From NCBI RefSeq assembly GCF_014705655.1, contig NZ_JACXIY010000048.1, forward strand, positions 1-49,895: a stretch of 49,895 nucleotides of DNA, in the 5' to 3' direction. The notes beneath the pieces are model-generated. The model was not told the DNA's origin. It saw nothing but the letters and a program-made list of their open reading frames with translations, and did not search any database. The position numbers and the translations under genes are program-made. Source of the DNA: Paenibacillus arenilitoris. GTDB taxonomy: Bacteria; Bacillota; Bacilli; Paenibacillales; Paenibacillaceae. Positions within the stretch are counted from its first letter, which is position 1; the number at the start of each line of letters is the position of its first letter. Below, piece after piece: positions 24,198 to 32,669 of the stretch.

Positions 24198-25108
24198 GGC
24201 CGGCCACCTTCCCCGACGATCTGCAGATAGAGCTGCTCCAGCGATTTGCGCTTCTCCTCGACCCGGTAGACGCCATGGCTGCGCTCGACCAGCCGCTTGA
24301 CGACGCCGGCGATCGCGGGATCGGAGGCATCCTCGAGCAGGATGCCGGGCTCCGACAGCCGGACGTTCAAGCCTTGCTCCCGCATCATCGCCGCCGCCTG
24401 CTCCGGCTCGGATACGACGAGCGAGATTTGGCTTTTGGCCTGCCGCTGCAGCCGCTCGATCGTATCCTGGAACACCAGCTCCCCGTGGCGGATAATGCCG
24501 ACCGTGCCGGCCGTCAGCTCGACCTCGTTCAGCAGGTGGCTGGAGATGAGCACCGTAATGCCGTGCTGCTTCGGCATTTGCTTGATCAGCTCCCGGATTT
24601 CCTGAATGCCGGAAGGGTCGAGCCCGTTCGTCGGTTCGTCCAGCACGAGCAGCTCCGGATTGCCGAGCAGCGCGCTCGCGATGCCAAGCCGCTGCTTCAT
24701 GCCGAGGGAGTAGCCCTTGACCGGCCGGCGGGCCTCCTTGGCGAGGCCGACGATATCCAGCACCTCGCCGATTCTGGCGGCGGGCGCGTCCAGAATGCGG
24801 CGGATCGCCTCAAGGTTGTCGATCGCGCTCAGGTGGCCGTAATACGACGGATACTCGACCAGCGAGCCCACCTTGCGCAGCACCTTCAGCCGTTCCTTAT
24901 GCAGCGGCCGCCCGAAAACATGAACGGAGCCGTTCGTCGGCTTGATCAGGCCGAGCAGCATCCGGATCGTCGTCGTTTTGCCGGCGCCGTTCGGTCCGAG
25001 GAAGCCGTAAATGTCTCCTTTTGCGATTTTCAAATTCAGGTTGCTGACGGCGTAGCGCCCTCTGTAGCGCTTGCTCAGCCCCTTCGTTTCGATAACCCAT
25101 TCACTCAC
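24194..25108 (-). CDS. ABC transporter ATPase, BcrA/LanF type
   Basis: 304 residues from GTG 25108. Walker A GPNGAGKTTT, signature YSLGMKQRLGIA, Walker B LLVLDEPTNGLDP, H-loop LISSHLLNEVE, then the long C-terminal extension of the bacitracin/lantibiotic immunity type. A GTG nine bases earlier overlaps the GAGGTGAT ribosome-binding site, so the later GTG is preferred. Encoded after the sensor kinase gene with a 58-base gap holding a small inverted repeat. Confidence 0.88.
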   Translation of the reverse strand: MSEWVIETKGLSKRYRGRYAVSNLNLKIAKGDIYGFLGPNGAGKTTTIRMLLGLIKPTNGSVHVFGRPLHKERLKVLRKVGSLVEYPSYYGHLSAIDNLEAIRRILDAPAARIGEVLDIVGLAKEARRPVKGYSLGMKQRLGIASALLGNPELLVLDEPTNGLDPSGIQEIRELIKQMPKQHGITVLISSHLLNEVELTAGTVGIIRHGELVFQDTIERLQRQAKSQISLVVSEPEQAAAMMREQGLNVRLSEPGILLEDASDPAIAGVVKRLVERSHGVYRVEEKRKSLEQLYLQIVGEGGRP

Positions 25109-25128
25109 GTTGATCACCTCAACGTCTA

Positions 25129-25150
25129 CTTTAACGGGCGAAGGTTAAAG
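25129..25150. repeat. Small inverted repeat between kinase and ATPase genes
   Basis: CTTTAAC and GTTAAAG separated by eight bases. It could tune the amount of transporter relative to the regulators, or be chance; there is no T-run. Confidence 0.4.
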
Positions 25151-25166
25151 CGAAGTCGGACCAAGT

Positions 25167-26585
25167 TTAAATTTCGTTTAAAAAATGCTGCTCCTCCGCG
25201 CGCGAGCCGATAAGGATGCGCGTACCGCCCTCGGTGCTTTCCGTCCGCCGCTCTAGCTTCATTTCGGAGAGCAGGTAGTCGACGATGGCAAGGCCGATCC
25301 CGGCGCCTTTGCCTGCCGACTCGCCGGTCATGCCCGCGCCTCGGTCGCTGATGACAATTGTTCGGCCTCTAGCGCCTTGTTCGACGGAGATGCCGATATA
25401 TTGGCCGCTGCGGGCATGCCGGACGATGTTCTGGTACAGATTGTCGAGCACGCGCCGGAAGCCTTCCTTATCTACGCGCCAGAACAGCGGCTCGTCAGGC
25501 AGGTTGATGTCCGGTTCGATGCCTTCCTGCTCCCACAGCGGGTACCAGGCGGCGGCGCTTTCTCTGACGAGCCGCAGCACGTCGAGCCGATCCAGCCTCA
25601 GCGGATACTTGCCGCTCGTCATCAAGGTGTAGGTCAGCAAATTGTCGATCAGGCTGCCGAGGCTGCCGATTTTTTGCTCCAGCTGCTTCACGGACGATTG
25701 TCCTTGGGCGCTTAGCGGCTCGCCGCGCAGCGAGTAGACATGACTGTTCATGACGGTAAGCGGGGTCCGCAGATCATGCGACAGGTTCGCGATGAGCCGT
25801 TTGCGCAGCTCCTCCTCGGCGCGCTCCCGTTCCTTGCTGCCGCGCAGCTGCTCCGTCATTTCGTTGAAGGCGGCCTCGAGCTGGCCGATTTCATCGTACT
25901 TCGTCAGCACGATCGGCATCGGCAGCCCGTCGTTGCCGCGCATGGTCATGGCGCTTTGCAGCCGGAGAAGCCGGCGGCGGATATGCCGGAAGAAGAGCAG
26001 CGACAGCAGGATGAAGAAGGCGAACATCACGAAGAGGAAGCCGATGTAGTAGGGCGTCCCCGAACCGATCGGCGTGGACAGCTGCAGCAGCGAGCGCGGA
26101 AGCTGCATGACCATGAAGCCCGATCCGGCATCGTCCGGGCCGAGGAAGGCGACGACCGTGAACGGATCGCCGTCGATGTTCGCCTTCATATACCGGATCG
26201 CGTCCGTGTGGGTCCAGCGATCGGGCAGCCCTTCCTGCGGGGGGAGCTGAAGCCGCGTAGCGCCCGCCATGTCCACCCAGAAGAAGGAGCCTTCGGGGTA
26301 GCGCCCCTTCATCTCCCGCAGCTTCCGGTCGACTTGCTCGGGCGCGCCCTCGTCAAGCAGGGACGCTTCCCGGTGCCACATCGATTCGAGCGCGGCGGAA
26401 TTGCCGTATTTTAAATAATCGTCGTTTCCGTTGCCCGATTGCTCCTCTATGACCATGTACACGACGGAAGCAAGGGGGAAGATGATCGGGATGAACAGGA
26501 ACGCGAACAAAATGATGAGCATGTAGCGGGAAAGCAGCGTCTGGCGGAAGCGGACGACGCGCGAGCGGCCGAGCAGCTTCTTCAC
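25167..26585 (-). CDS. Sensor histidine kinase of the peptide-transporter operon
   Basis: 472 residues. One membrane span near 18-40, an extracellular domain of about 140 residues, a second span near 180-200, a HAMP linker, HisKA with NLSHDLRTPLTVMN (phospho-His), and a HATPase domain with DNLYQNIVRHA, SDRGAGMTG and GAGIGLAIVDYLLSEM. The large outer domain differs from the short-loop BceS kinases that sense through their transporter; this one may bind its signal itself. Its start overlaps the regulator stop by 4 bases. Confidence 0.93.
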   Translation of the reverse strand: MKKLLGRSRVVRFRQTLLSRYMLIILFAFLFIPIIFPLASVVYMVIEEQSGNGNDDYLKYGNSAALESMWHREASLLDEGAPEQVDRKLREMKGRYPEGSFFWVDMAGATRLQLPPQEGLPDRWTHTDAIRYMKANIDGDPFTVVAFLGPDDAGSGFMVMQLPRSLLQLSTPIGSGTPYYIGFLFVMFAFFILLSLLFFRHIRRRLLRLQSAMTMRGNDGLPMPIVLTKYDEIGQLEAAFNEMTEQLRGSKERERAEEELRKRLIANLSHDLRTPLTVMNSHVYSLRGEPLSAQGQSSVKQLEQKIGSLGSLIDNLLTYTLMTSGKYPLRLDRLDVLRLVRESAAAWYPLWEQEGIEPDINLPDEPLFWRVDKEGFRRVLDNLYQNIVRHARSGQYIGISVEQGARGRTIVISDRGAGMTGESAGKGAGIGLAIVDYLLSEMKLERRTESTEGGTRILIGSRAEEQHFLNEI

Positions 26586-27256
26586 GGCCGCACCCGGTAG
26601 CCGATGCCGCGCACCGTCTCGACGACTTCCGGCGACGACGGATCCCGCTCGATTTTCTCGCGCAAATAACGAATATGGACCATCAGCGTCTTGTCTCCTT
26701 CGATGTACGATTCGCCCCAGACCGCTTCATAAATTTGCTCCTTCGTCAAAATCTGCCCCAGATGGCGCAGCATATAGCTGAAAATATGAAATTGCTTCCC
26801 GGTCAGCGTAATCTCTTCGCCCGAATCGCGGACAACGACGCGGTTCTCCTGCTCGTAGACGAGCAAATGCTTGATCGCGACCGGCTCCGTGCCGGCGGCG
26901 GCCGTTCGGCGCAGCAGCACCTCGATGCGGGCCGTCAGCTCGTCCGGATGGAAGGGTTTGGTCAAATAATCGTCCGCGAACTGCAGCCCCTGCAGCTTGT
27001 CGTCGATGGAAGCGCGCGCGGACAGCATGAGGATCGGGAGCGACGGCTCCGACCTCTTCAGCCGCTGGCCGACGGTGAAGCCGTCGAGTCCCGGCAGCAT
27101 GACGTCGAGGATGGCCAGCCTGCAGCCCGCTGCGGCTTGGACCGCGGTCTCGCCGCTCGTCAGCCACTCGACCTCGTATCCGTGCCGTTCCAAATGGCTT
27201 CTCACGAAGCTCCCGATTTCCTTGTCGTCTTCGATGTATAACAGCTTTACACCCAT
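26582..27256 (-). CDS. OmpR-family response regulator of the peptide-transporter operon
   Basis: 224 residues. Receiver domain with acidic pair EDDK, phospho-Asp in LAILDVMLPGLDG, Lys in YLTKPFHPDEL, then a winged-helix DNA-binding domain (LTGKQFHIFSYMLRHLGQIL...TLMVHIRYLREKIERD...RGIGYRV). First gene of a five-gene unit regulator-kinase-ATPase-permease-permease, so it probably controls its own operon. Confidence 0.95.
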   Translation of the reverse strand: MGVKLLYIEDDKEIGSFVRSHLERHGYEVEWLTSGETAVQAAAGCRLAILDVMLPGLDGFTVGQRLKRSEPSLPILMLSARASIDDKLQGLQFADDYLTKPFHPDELTARIEVLLRRTAAAGTEPVAIKHLLVYEQENRVVVRDSGEEITLTGKQFHIFSYMLRHLGQILTKEQIYEAVWGESYIEGDKTLMVHIRYLREKIERDPSSPEVVETVRGIGYRVRP

Positions 27257-27297
27257 AAATGAATGCTTCCTTTCCGTCTTTGTTTCGTCTTGGTTCG

Positions 27298-27326
27298 ATT
27301 ATAAGCGACCGCTTGCGCGTCGGCAA
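27298..27326 (-). promoter_or_regulatory. Predicted promoter of the two-component/ABC operon
   Basis: On the minus strand TTGCCG (27321-27326), 17-base spacer, TATAAT (27298-27303), about 42 bases before the regulator start. Confidence 0.65.
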
Positions 27327-27351
27327 AGCCGGCAGGAGCGTGCGCGGGCAT

Positions 27352-27377
27352 AAAAAAAGCCCGGCGCGGCTCCGGGC
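27352..27377 (-). terminator. Terminator of the khtTU operon
   Basis: Read on the minus strand: GCCCGG, 7-base loop, CCGGGC, then seven T. It ends the khtU transcript before the next minus-strand promoter. Confidence 0.88.
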
Positions 27378-27452
27378 AGGAGACCGCGTCAGGCTGGATG
27401 GCTGCCGCTTGGCGGCAGGCGGAATGAAACAGCTGTATTAGTTGAATCCGCG

Positions 27453-28691
27453 TCAGCTGCCCGCCGATTCCTTCGCCGGAACGGGCTCTTTGGGAAGCTT
27501 CGGCTTCTCCCAGCGGAACACTTTGTTAAGGCCCTTAAAGATCAGCTTCGACTCCTTCGTCAGCAGCGGCCCGAGTATGGCGAGGATGAGCACGTACAGG
27601 GCGGCGAACGGCTGCAGGATGGCCTCCAGCGCGGCCGCCGCGCCGAGATTCGCCACGATGATCGAGAACTCGCCCCTCGAGACGATCGTCAGCCCGATAT
27701 TCGAGGACGACTTGGGCGCAAGGCCCGCGCTCTTTCCGGCGAGCATCCCGGCGACGAAGTTGCCGACCAGCGTCAAGGCGACGGCTCCGATCGCCAGCCA
27801 GACGGCTCCGCCGAGGGCGAACGGGTCGATCGTCAGCCCGAAGCTGAAGAAGAACAGCGCACCGAAGAAATCCCGGAACGGCAAAATCATATGCTCGATT
27901 CGCTTCATATGGTTCGTCTCGGCAAGCACGAGCCCGAACAGCAGCGCCCCGATCGCCTCCGCGACATGGAGCGTCTCCGAGAAGCCCGCCACGAAGAACA
28001 GCAGACCGAATACTAGCAGCAGGAACAGCTCGTTCGAACGGATGTCGAACAGCTTATTCAGGAGGGGGGCGGCCTTGCGGCCGACGATAAGGAACAGGAG
28101 CATGAAGCCGAGCGAGTAGGAAGCGGATAGAAGGACGCCGCCCACGGAGGACGAGTCGCTTAGCACGAGACCGGACAGGACGGATAAATAGACGGCGAGG
28201 AAAATATCCTCGTACATAATAATGCCGAGTATCATCTCCGTCTCCGGATTCGCGGTCCGCTTCAGATCGACGAGCACCTTCGCGACGATCGCGCTCGACG
28301 AGATGGTCGTAATGCCGGCCATGACGAGCGTTTCCGCAACGGGGAAGCCGTTCGCGAAGCCGAATAGCAAGCCTAGCGTAAAATTAATGAGAATATAGAT
28401 CGTTCCGCCTACCGCGATATTGCGGCCCGACTTGATCAGCCGGCCGACCGAGAATTCCAGGCCCAGATAGAAGAGCAGGAACAGCACGCCGAGCCGTCCC
28501 ATGAACTCGATCAGCTCCGAGCTGTGAATGAACCGGAAGTCCAGGATGCCGACATGCAGCGCATGAGGGCCGACGGCCATGCCGATCAAGATGTAGAACG
28601 GGATGACGGAGAAACGAATTTTTGCTGCCAGCAGCCCGACAAGGGCGATGAGAATGACGGCGAGACCGATTTCCAGCACCAGGTGATCCAT
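27453..28691 (-). CDS. khtU: KhtU-type cation/proton antiporter (CPA2)
   Basis: 412 residues with about twelve membrane spans and CPA2 signatures (FLLFYLGLEFSVGRL, ITTISSSAIVAKVL, ALLFGLVLAETNH, FGALFFFSFGLTIDP). It is the length of B. subtilis KhtU, which expels potassium in exchange for protons, and unlike KefB/KefC it has no fused nucleotide-binding domain. It lies 2 bases after khtT, the matching regulatory subunit. Confidence 0.88.
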   Translation of the reverse strand: MDHLVLEIGLAVILIALVGLLAAKIRFSVIPFYILIGMAVGPHALHVGILDFRFIHSSELIEFMGRLGVLFLLFYLGLEFSVGRLIKSGRNIAVGGTIYILINFTLGLLFGFANGFPVAETLVMAGITTISSSAIVAKVLVDLKRTANPETEMILGIIMYEDIFLAVYLSVLSGLVLSDSSSVGGVLLSASYSLGFMLLFLIVGRKAAPLLNKLFDIRSNELFLLLVFGLLFFVAGFSETLHVAEAIGALLFGLVLAETNHMKRIEHMILPFRDFFGALFFFSFGLTIDPFALGGAVWLAIGAVALTLVGNFVAGMLAGKSAGLAPKSSSNIGLTIVSRGEFSIIVANLGAAAALEAILQPFAALYVLILAILGPLLTKESKLIFKGLNKVFRWEKPKLPKEPVPAKESAGS

Positions 28692-28693
28692 CG

Positions 28694-29185
28694 TTATTGT
28701 CTCCCGTTTTGAAGCATGAGCTTAAGCAGCTTCAGGTGCCGGCGTTCGCCTGCAACGATTAGCGTCGTGTCCGCCTTGAACACGTAGTCGGGTCCGGGAT
28801 TGATATGCTTGGCTTCCTTCTCGACCGCGGCGATGATCGTCGTGCCGGTCGTCTGGCGGATATCCGCCTGGCCGATCGTCTTGCCGATGCACGCGGCGTT
28901 CGGCTCGATCTTGTACCATTCGATCGTCAAATCGTCGAGCGCCACCTCGATCGTTTCGAGCGCTTTCGGCTTATAGGTCATGCCGCCGATGATGGCGGCC
29001 ACCTGTCTGGCTTCGTCGTCCTCAAGCGATACCATGGAGATGCTGTCGTCGGGATCGTCGTAGTCGAAGTGGTACATTTCGCGGCGGCCGTCGTCGTGGA
29101 TGACGATGACGAATTTCTCGCCGCTTCTTGTCATGACTTGATATTTGCGGCCGATGCCGGGCAAATCGGATTCTCTGATATTCAT
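28694..29185 (-). CDS. khtT: KhtT, TrkA-C-domain regulator of KhtU
   Basis: 163 residues from ATG 29185, preceded by GAGGAGG; an 18-base longer reading has no ribosome-binding site. N-terminal domain MNIRESDLPGIGRKYQVMTRSG followed by a TrkA-C (RCK-C) domain from about residue 75 (ALDDLTIEWYKIEPNAACIGKTIG). In B. subtilis the C-domain binds cyclic di-AMP and activates the antiporter, linking it to potassium control; the same is expected here by homology. Confidence 0.9.
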   Translation of the reverse strand: MNIRESDLPGIGRKYQVMTRSGEKFVIVIHDDGRREMYHFDYDDPDDSISMVSLEDDEARQVAAIIGGMTYKPKALETIEVALDDLTIEWYKIEPNAACIGKTIGQADIRQTTGTTIIAAVEKEAKHINPGPDYVFKADTTLIVAGERRHLKLLKLMLQNGRQ

Positions 29186-29233
29186 GGGGTCAGGCCTCCT
29201 CATTTGTTGTATTATTCGTACAAATGAAGGGAC

Positions 29234-29599
29234 TTATGCCACGAACCGGGAGGTGAACTTAATGGGGGCCATGACCTGCTCGCGCAGTCTCTGCGGGACG
29301 GTTGTGCGCAAAGCTTGCAGCAGCGAGGTGGCGAACAAACGGCGCAGATAGAGCGCATGAACGAACGCGTGAATTATCGCATTATCGGGCAGCGGCGTCT
29401 TGCGCTTGGCATTGCGCCGATCCGAATAGGAGTACGCCGACCGGACGGCGGCATGGAACCGGCTGGCGCCGGCCGTCTGCTCGAACGAATTGCCCGCCTG
29501 GTAGGCGAACAGCGCCGCGAGCAGCAGCGGAACGATAACGAGCAGGTTCATAAATCGGCTGCGGCACTGCCGGCCTTGCGCGCATGCGTTAAGATTCAT
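29234..29599 (-). CDS. Hypothetical small membrane protein (121 residues)
   Basis: ATG 29599 has GGAGGTG seven bases before it and a good promoter upstream. One hydrophobic span (FMNLLVIVPLLLAALFAYQAG, split here as residues about 16-36) precedes a polar region rich in Arg and Leu (LYLRRLFATSLLQALRTTVP). I do not recognise a family. It ends 49 bases before the khtT start on the same strand, so transcription may continue into khtTU. Confidence 0.6.
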   Translation of the reverse strand: MNLNACAQGRQCRSRFMNLLVIVPLLLAALFAYQAGNSFEQTAGASRFHAAVRSAYSYSDRRNAKRKTPLPDNAIIHAFVHALYLRRLFATSLLQALRTTVPQRLREQVMAPIKFTSRFVA

Positions 29600-29621
29600 C
29601 CGTCCACCTCCATTCCGTTTG

Positions 29622-29650
29622 ATAATATAAGTATAACTTATAATTGTGAA
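29622..29650 (-). promoter_or_regulatory. Predicted promoter of the 121-residue membrane protein
   Basis: Minus strand TTCACA (29645-29650), 17-base spacer, TATTAT (29622-29627). Confidence 0.55.
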
Positions 29651-29789
29651 TGGCGTAAGCCCTGTCGGTTAATTTCCCGGCTATTCCCACCTGTTTACTG
29701 AATTGACGTCCCTTGAAAAGCGTTATAAAATAAGTCATTCTTTTTATTTATTCTATGCTCGCATAAAAGAGAGAAAGAAGGTTAACGGG

Positions 29790-30251
29790 ATGGGAGTTTT
29801 GCAGAAGCAGCTGTCTCCGCTCGTGCACGCGCTTGATCTGAAGCCGCATGTCGAGGGCGGGTGGTACAAGGAAATTTGGAAGGCGGGGTTTGAAATTCCG
29901 CGGGAGGTGCTGGGAGCCCCGTACTCGGGACCGCGATTCGCCGCCTCATCGATTTATTTTCTCCTTCACCCGGAGGAGTTCTCGGACTGGCATACCGTCT
30001 ATTCGGACGAGCTCTGGCTGTGGCATTCCGGCAGTCCGCTGCTGCTGACGCTGGGCGGCACGGATTCTGCGCCGGACACGAGGAAGGAAATCGTCGTCGG
30101 GCCGGACGTGCAGGCCGGCCATCGGCCGCAGGCACTGGTTCCGGCGAACGAATGGCAGATGGCCCGACCGCTCGGAGACGAGCCGGTGCTCGTGTCGTGC
30201 GTCGTCGCGCCGGGCTTCCATTACGACGATTTCAAGCTGATCGAGCGCTAA
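29790..30251 (+). CDS. DUF985 (cupin_5) family protein
   Basis: 153 residues from ATG 29790 (AGAAGG eight bases before). Motifs LDLKPHVEGGWYKEIW, SSIYFLLHPEEFSDWHTVYSDELWLWHSG and PGFHYDDFKLIER define the DUF985 cupin family, with histidine/glutamate residues that usually bind a metal inside the barrel. The activity is unknown. Single gene. Confidence 0.88.
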   Translation: MGVLQKQLSPLVHALDLKPHVEGGWYKEIWKAGFEIPREVLGAPYSGPRFAASSIYFLLHPEEFSDWHTVYSDELWLWHSGSPLLLTLGGTDSAPDTRKEIVVGPDVQAGHRPQALVPANEWQMARPLGDEPVLVSCVVAPGFHYDDFKLIER

Positions 30252-30377
30252 GCGGCCGGCGCCGCGCGGTTGACGGGCGGGCTTGCCGATCTTAGCGTCC
30301 CTGCTCGGGAATCGCACGGGTGCGACCTTCAATGGCCGCGCCCGAGCTGATTTGGATGCGCGAGCAGAGGGGAAGCG

Positions 30378-30553
30378 TGCAAATGTGCAGGCTTATTCAA
30401 TTAAAAAGGTTGGTTGGTTAGTGAAGGCCTGCAAAACTGCAGGGAATGTCCGCTTGTTGTGACTTTAGCGAAAATGATGGGAAGAATAGGTGCGCTTTTG
30501 CATGTATTCCACTTTGAGATCGATAGCAAGAGAAGAAGATGCACATTTGCAGG
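30378..30553. repeat. Degenerate ~50-base tandem repeats with a TGCA...TGCAGG anchor
   Basis: The anchor occurs four times: TGCAAATGTGCAGG (30378), TGCAAAACTGCAGG (30430), TGCGCTTTTGCATG (30491), TGCACATTTGCAGG (30540), at intervals of 52, 61 and 49 bases. Each anchor is a small inverted repeat. A possible fifth (TTTTGTGCAA) is at 30602. The gap 30252-30714 holds this array and the next terminator but no convincing gene. Confidence 0.55.
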
Positions 30554-30646
30554 TAAGTTCGTTTCCCTATCAAAGGATAACAGGAGGACGGATGTCCCTT
30601 CTTTTGTGCAACGTGAATCATCCGCTCAACCTTCTATCGAAACGGA

Positions 30647-30697
30647 AAGAAGAGCAGTCCGAAGGGGGGATGGCACCCCCATGAGACTGCTCTTCTT
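30647..30697 (-). terminator. Terminator of the LysM-nucleotidase gene
   Basis: Thirteen-base arms AAGAAGAGCAGTC and GACTGCTCTTCTT with an inner GGGGG/CCCCC stem. On the minus strand the 3' arm runs into TTCTTTCCGTTT. Confidence 0.8.
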
Positions 30698-30714
30698 GCT
30701 TCGCCTAAGACGGT

Positions 30715-32520
30715 CTAGGCCGATAGCTTGATCTTTTGACCCGGGAAGATCAGGTCGGGATTTTTCAATTGATTAAGGTCGCGAAGCTTCTGCCACGTCG
30801 TTCCGTATTTCTTCGCGATGCCCCACAGCGTGTCGCCCTTCTTCACGATATGGACGGCAGGGGCGGGTTCCGGCTTCGGAGAAGGCTTCGGCTCCGGCTT
30901 TGGTTCCGGTTTCGGTTCAGGTTGAGGCTGCGGCTCGGGCTCCGGCTGCGGCTCCGTCACGGGAGTCTCGGGCTTCGCTCCCTCCGTAATGCGTCCTTCG
31001 ACCTTCGCGTCGGCCTTGCCGAGCTTTTGAATGTACGCGATGAGCGCCTCGTCGAGCGAGCCGTACATGCCGGCTTGAGGATATTGGCCGAACATCGTAT
31101 ATTCGTCGCCGCCCGCCGCCAGGAAGTCGTTAGTCGCGAGCATGTACTTGGCGTCCGGCTCGAGCGCTTTGCCGCCGACGAGCACGGAGTGTACCCGCTC
31201 TCCCGCAGGGGCGGACGGATCGATCTTGAAGGCGATGCCGGCGACTTGAGGGAAGGCGCCCTTCGCGTTCGGGTAATCGGAGACGCCGTTCTCCAGCGCG
31301 GCCTTAATATTCGCTCCGGTTACTTCCACGGTCACGATCTGGTTGCCGAACGGCAGCACCGTAATGACTTCGCCCTTCGTAATGACGCCTTCGTCGATCG
31401 AATCGCGGATGCCCCCGCCGTTCGTCAGCGCGACGTCGGCGCCGGTCACGTCGAGCAGCGCGTCGGCCAGCAGGTTGCCGAGATTCGTCTCGCCGGCGCG
31501 AACCTTCTCGCGGGCTCCTTCGAGCAGGACGGCCGATTCGCCGACTTCCTCGGCCAGAATCGCCTCCTGGCTCTTCTGAATCGATCCGACAAGCGCGGCA
31601 ACGTCCGCATTCGGCGCGATATCCTTCGCTTCCTCCTGATTGATCAGCGTCGCTTGCTTCTTCACGACCTTGCCGCCGTCCACCCAGAAGTCGACGACGC
31701 CGACGTACTTCGTATATTCGCCCGCGCTGACGATGAGCGTATCGTTATCCGCGAGAAGGCCGTCCTCCAGCACGGTATGGCTGTGCCCGTCGACGAAGAT
31801 GTCGATGCCGGCCACTTCCTTGACGATGCCGAGGCTCGTATCGACGCTCGACTTGTCCTGGCCGATATGGCCGAGCGCGATAATGACGTCGGTTTTATCC
31901 TCCAGTTCGTCCACGATAAGCTGCGCTTCCTCCGCCGGATCGGCGAAGGTAATGCCTTCGACGTTTTTCGGATGGGTCTTATAGGCGGTCTCCGGCGTCG
32001 TTAAGCCGAAAATGCCGATTTTTACCCCGTCGATCTCCTTGATGAGATACGGATCGAACAAGCGGCTTCCGCCTTCGCCATGCACGTTCGCGCTGATCAT
32101 CGGGAACTTCAGCATGTCCGCCAGCTCGAGCAGCCGGGCGGAGCCGTAATTGAATTCATGATTGCCGGGAGCGATCGCGTCGTAGCCCATTTCGTTCATG
32201 ACTTCCGTGATGCTCTCGCCGTTCACGAGCGTCGCGAAGGTCGTGCCGTGCACGGCGTCGCCGCCGTCGAGCACGAGGGTGTTCGGATTTTTGCTTTTGT
32301 AGCTGTCGATGATGCCGGCCACTTTCGCGAGCCCCATCTCGCCGCTCGTCGATTCCACGGCCCGCGCGTGGATGTCGTTCGTATGCAGCAGGGTGAAGTG
32401 CTTGCCGGCCGGCGCCTCCGCGTCGGTCGCGGCAGCCGCGTTGCTTAAGGAGCCTAGCAGCAGGGCGGGCGCCAGCAGCGCCGAGGTGATCCACTGTCGT
32501 TTGTTTCGCATGAGTGCCAT
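30715..32520 (-). CDS. Secreted 5'-nucleotidase/UshA-like phosphoesterase with a C-terminal LysM domain
   Basis: 601 residues from ATG 32520 (GGAG six bases before; a farther ATG at 32532 lacks a ribosome-binding site). Signal peptide about 1-32 (RNKRQWITSALLAPALLLGS, cleavage near NAAAATDA). Metallophosphatase domain with LLHTNDIHAR, VLDGGDAVHG, APGNHEFNYG, ALGHIGQD and DGHSHT, then the 5'-nucleotidase C-terminal domain (NLLADALLDVTGADVALTNGGG ... LATNDFLAAGGDEY). Then a Pro-Glu-Lys-Gln repeat linker and a 43-residue LysM (VKKGDTLWGIAKKYGTTWQK) that binds peptidoglycan. Likely releases phosphate and nucleosides from extracellular nucleotides at the wall; the adjacent punA fits nucleoside salvage. 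Confidence 0.93.
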   Translation of the reverse strand: MALMRNKRQWITSALLAPALLLGSLSNAAAATDAEAPAGKHFTLLHTNDIHARAVESTSGEMGLAKVAGIIDSYKSKNPNTLVLDGGDAVHGTTFATLVNGESITEVMNEMGYDAIAPGNHEFNYGSARLLELADMLKFPMISANVHGEGGSRLFDPYLIKEIDGVKIGIFGLTTPETAYKTHPKNVEGITFADPAEEAQLIVDELEDKTDVIIALGHIGQDKSSVDTSLGIVKEVAGIDIFVDGHSHTVLEDGLLADNDTLIVSAGEYTKYVGVVDFWVDGGKVVKKQATLINQEEAKDIAPNADVAALVGSIQKSQEAILAEEVGESAVLLEGAREKVRAGETNLGNLLADALLDVTGADVALTNGGGIRDSIDEGVITKGEVITVLPFGNQIVTVEVTGANIKAALENGVSDYPNAKGAFPQVAGIAFKIDPSAPAGERVHSVLVGGKALEPDAKYMLATNDFLAAGGDEYTMFGQYPQAGMYGSLDEALIAYIQKLGKADAKVEGRITEGAKPETPVTEPQPEPEPQPQPEPKPEPKPEPKPSPKPEPAPAVHIVKKGDTLWGIAKKYGTTWQKLRDLNQLKNPDLIFPGQKIKLSA

Positions 32521-32615
32521 TCCTCTCTCCATTTGTTTTGCGTCAAGCCGACGTTATTTATTCTACATTTTCCCATGGAAAACCTTTTTGAATTTTCAAA
32601 TTTATTGTAAACGCC

Positions 32616-32653
32616 AAAAAAATACGCCTCCCGCCGCGGGGCGGGGAGGCGTT
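32616..32653 (-). terminator. Terminator of punA
   Basis: On the minus strand ACGCCTCCC...GGGAGGCGT forms a stem, followed by ATTTTTTT. Confidence 0.88.
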
Positions 32654-32669
32654 CGACAAATTTCACGGA

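Noticed and set aside
30414..30731. Short plus-strand frames in the gap before the nucleotidase gene
   Set aside because: They cross the repeat anchors and a terminator and lack a ribosome-binding site.
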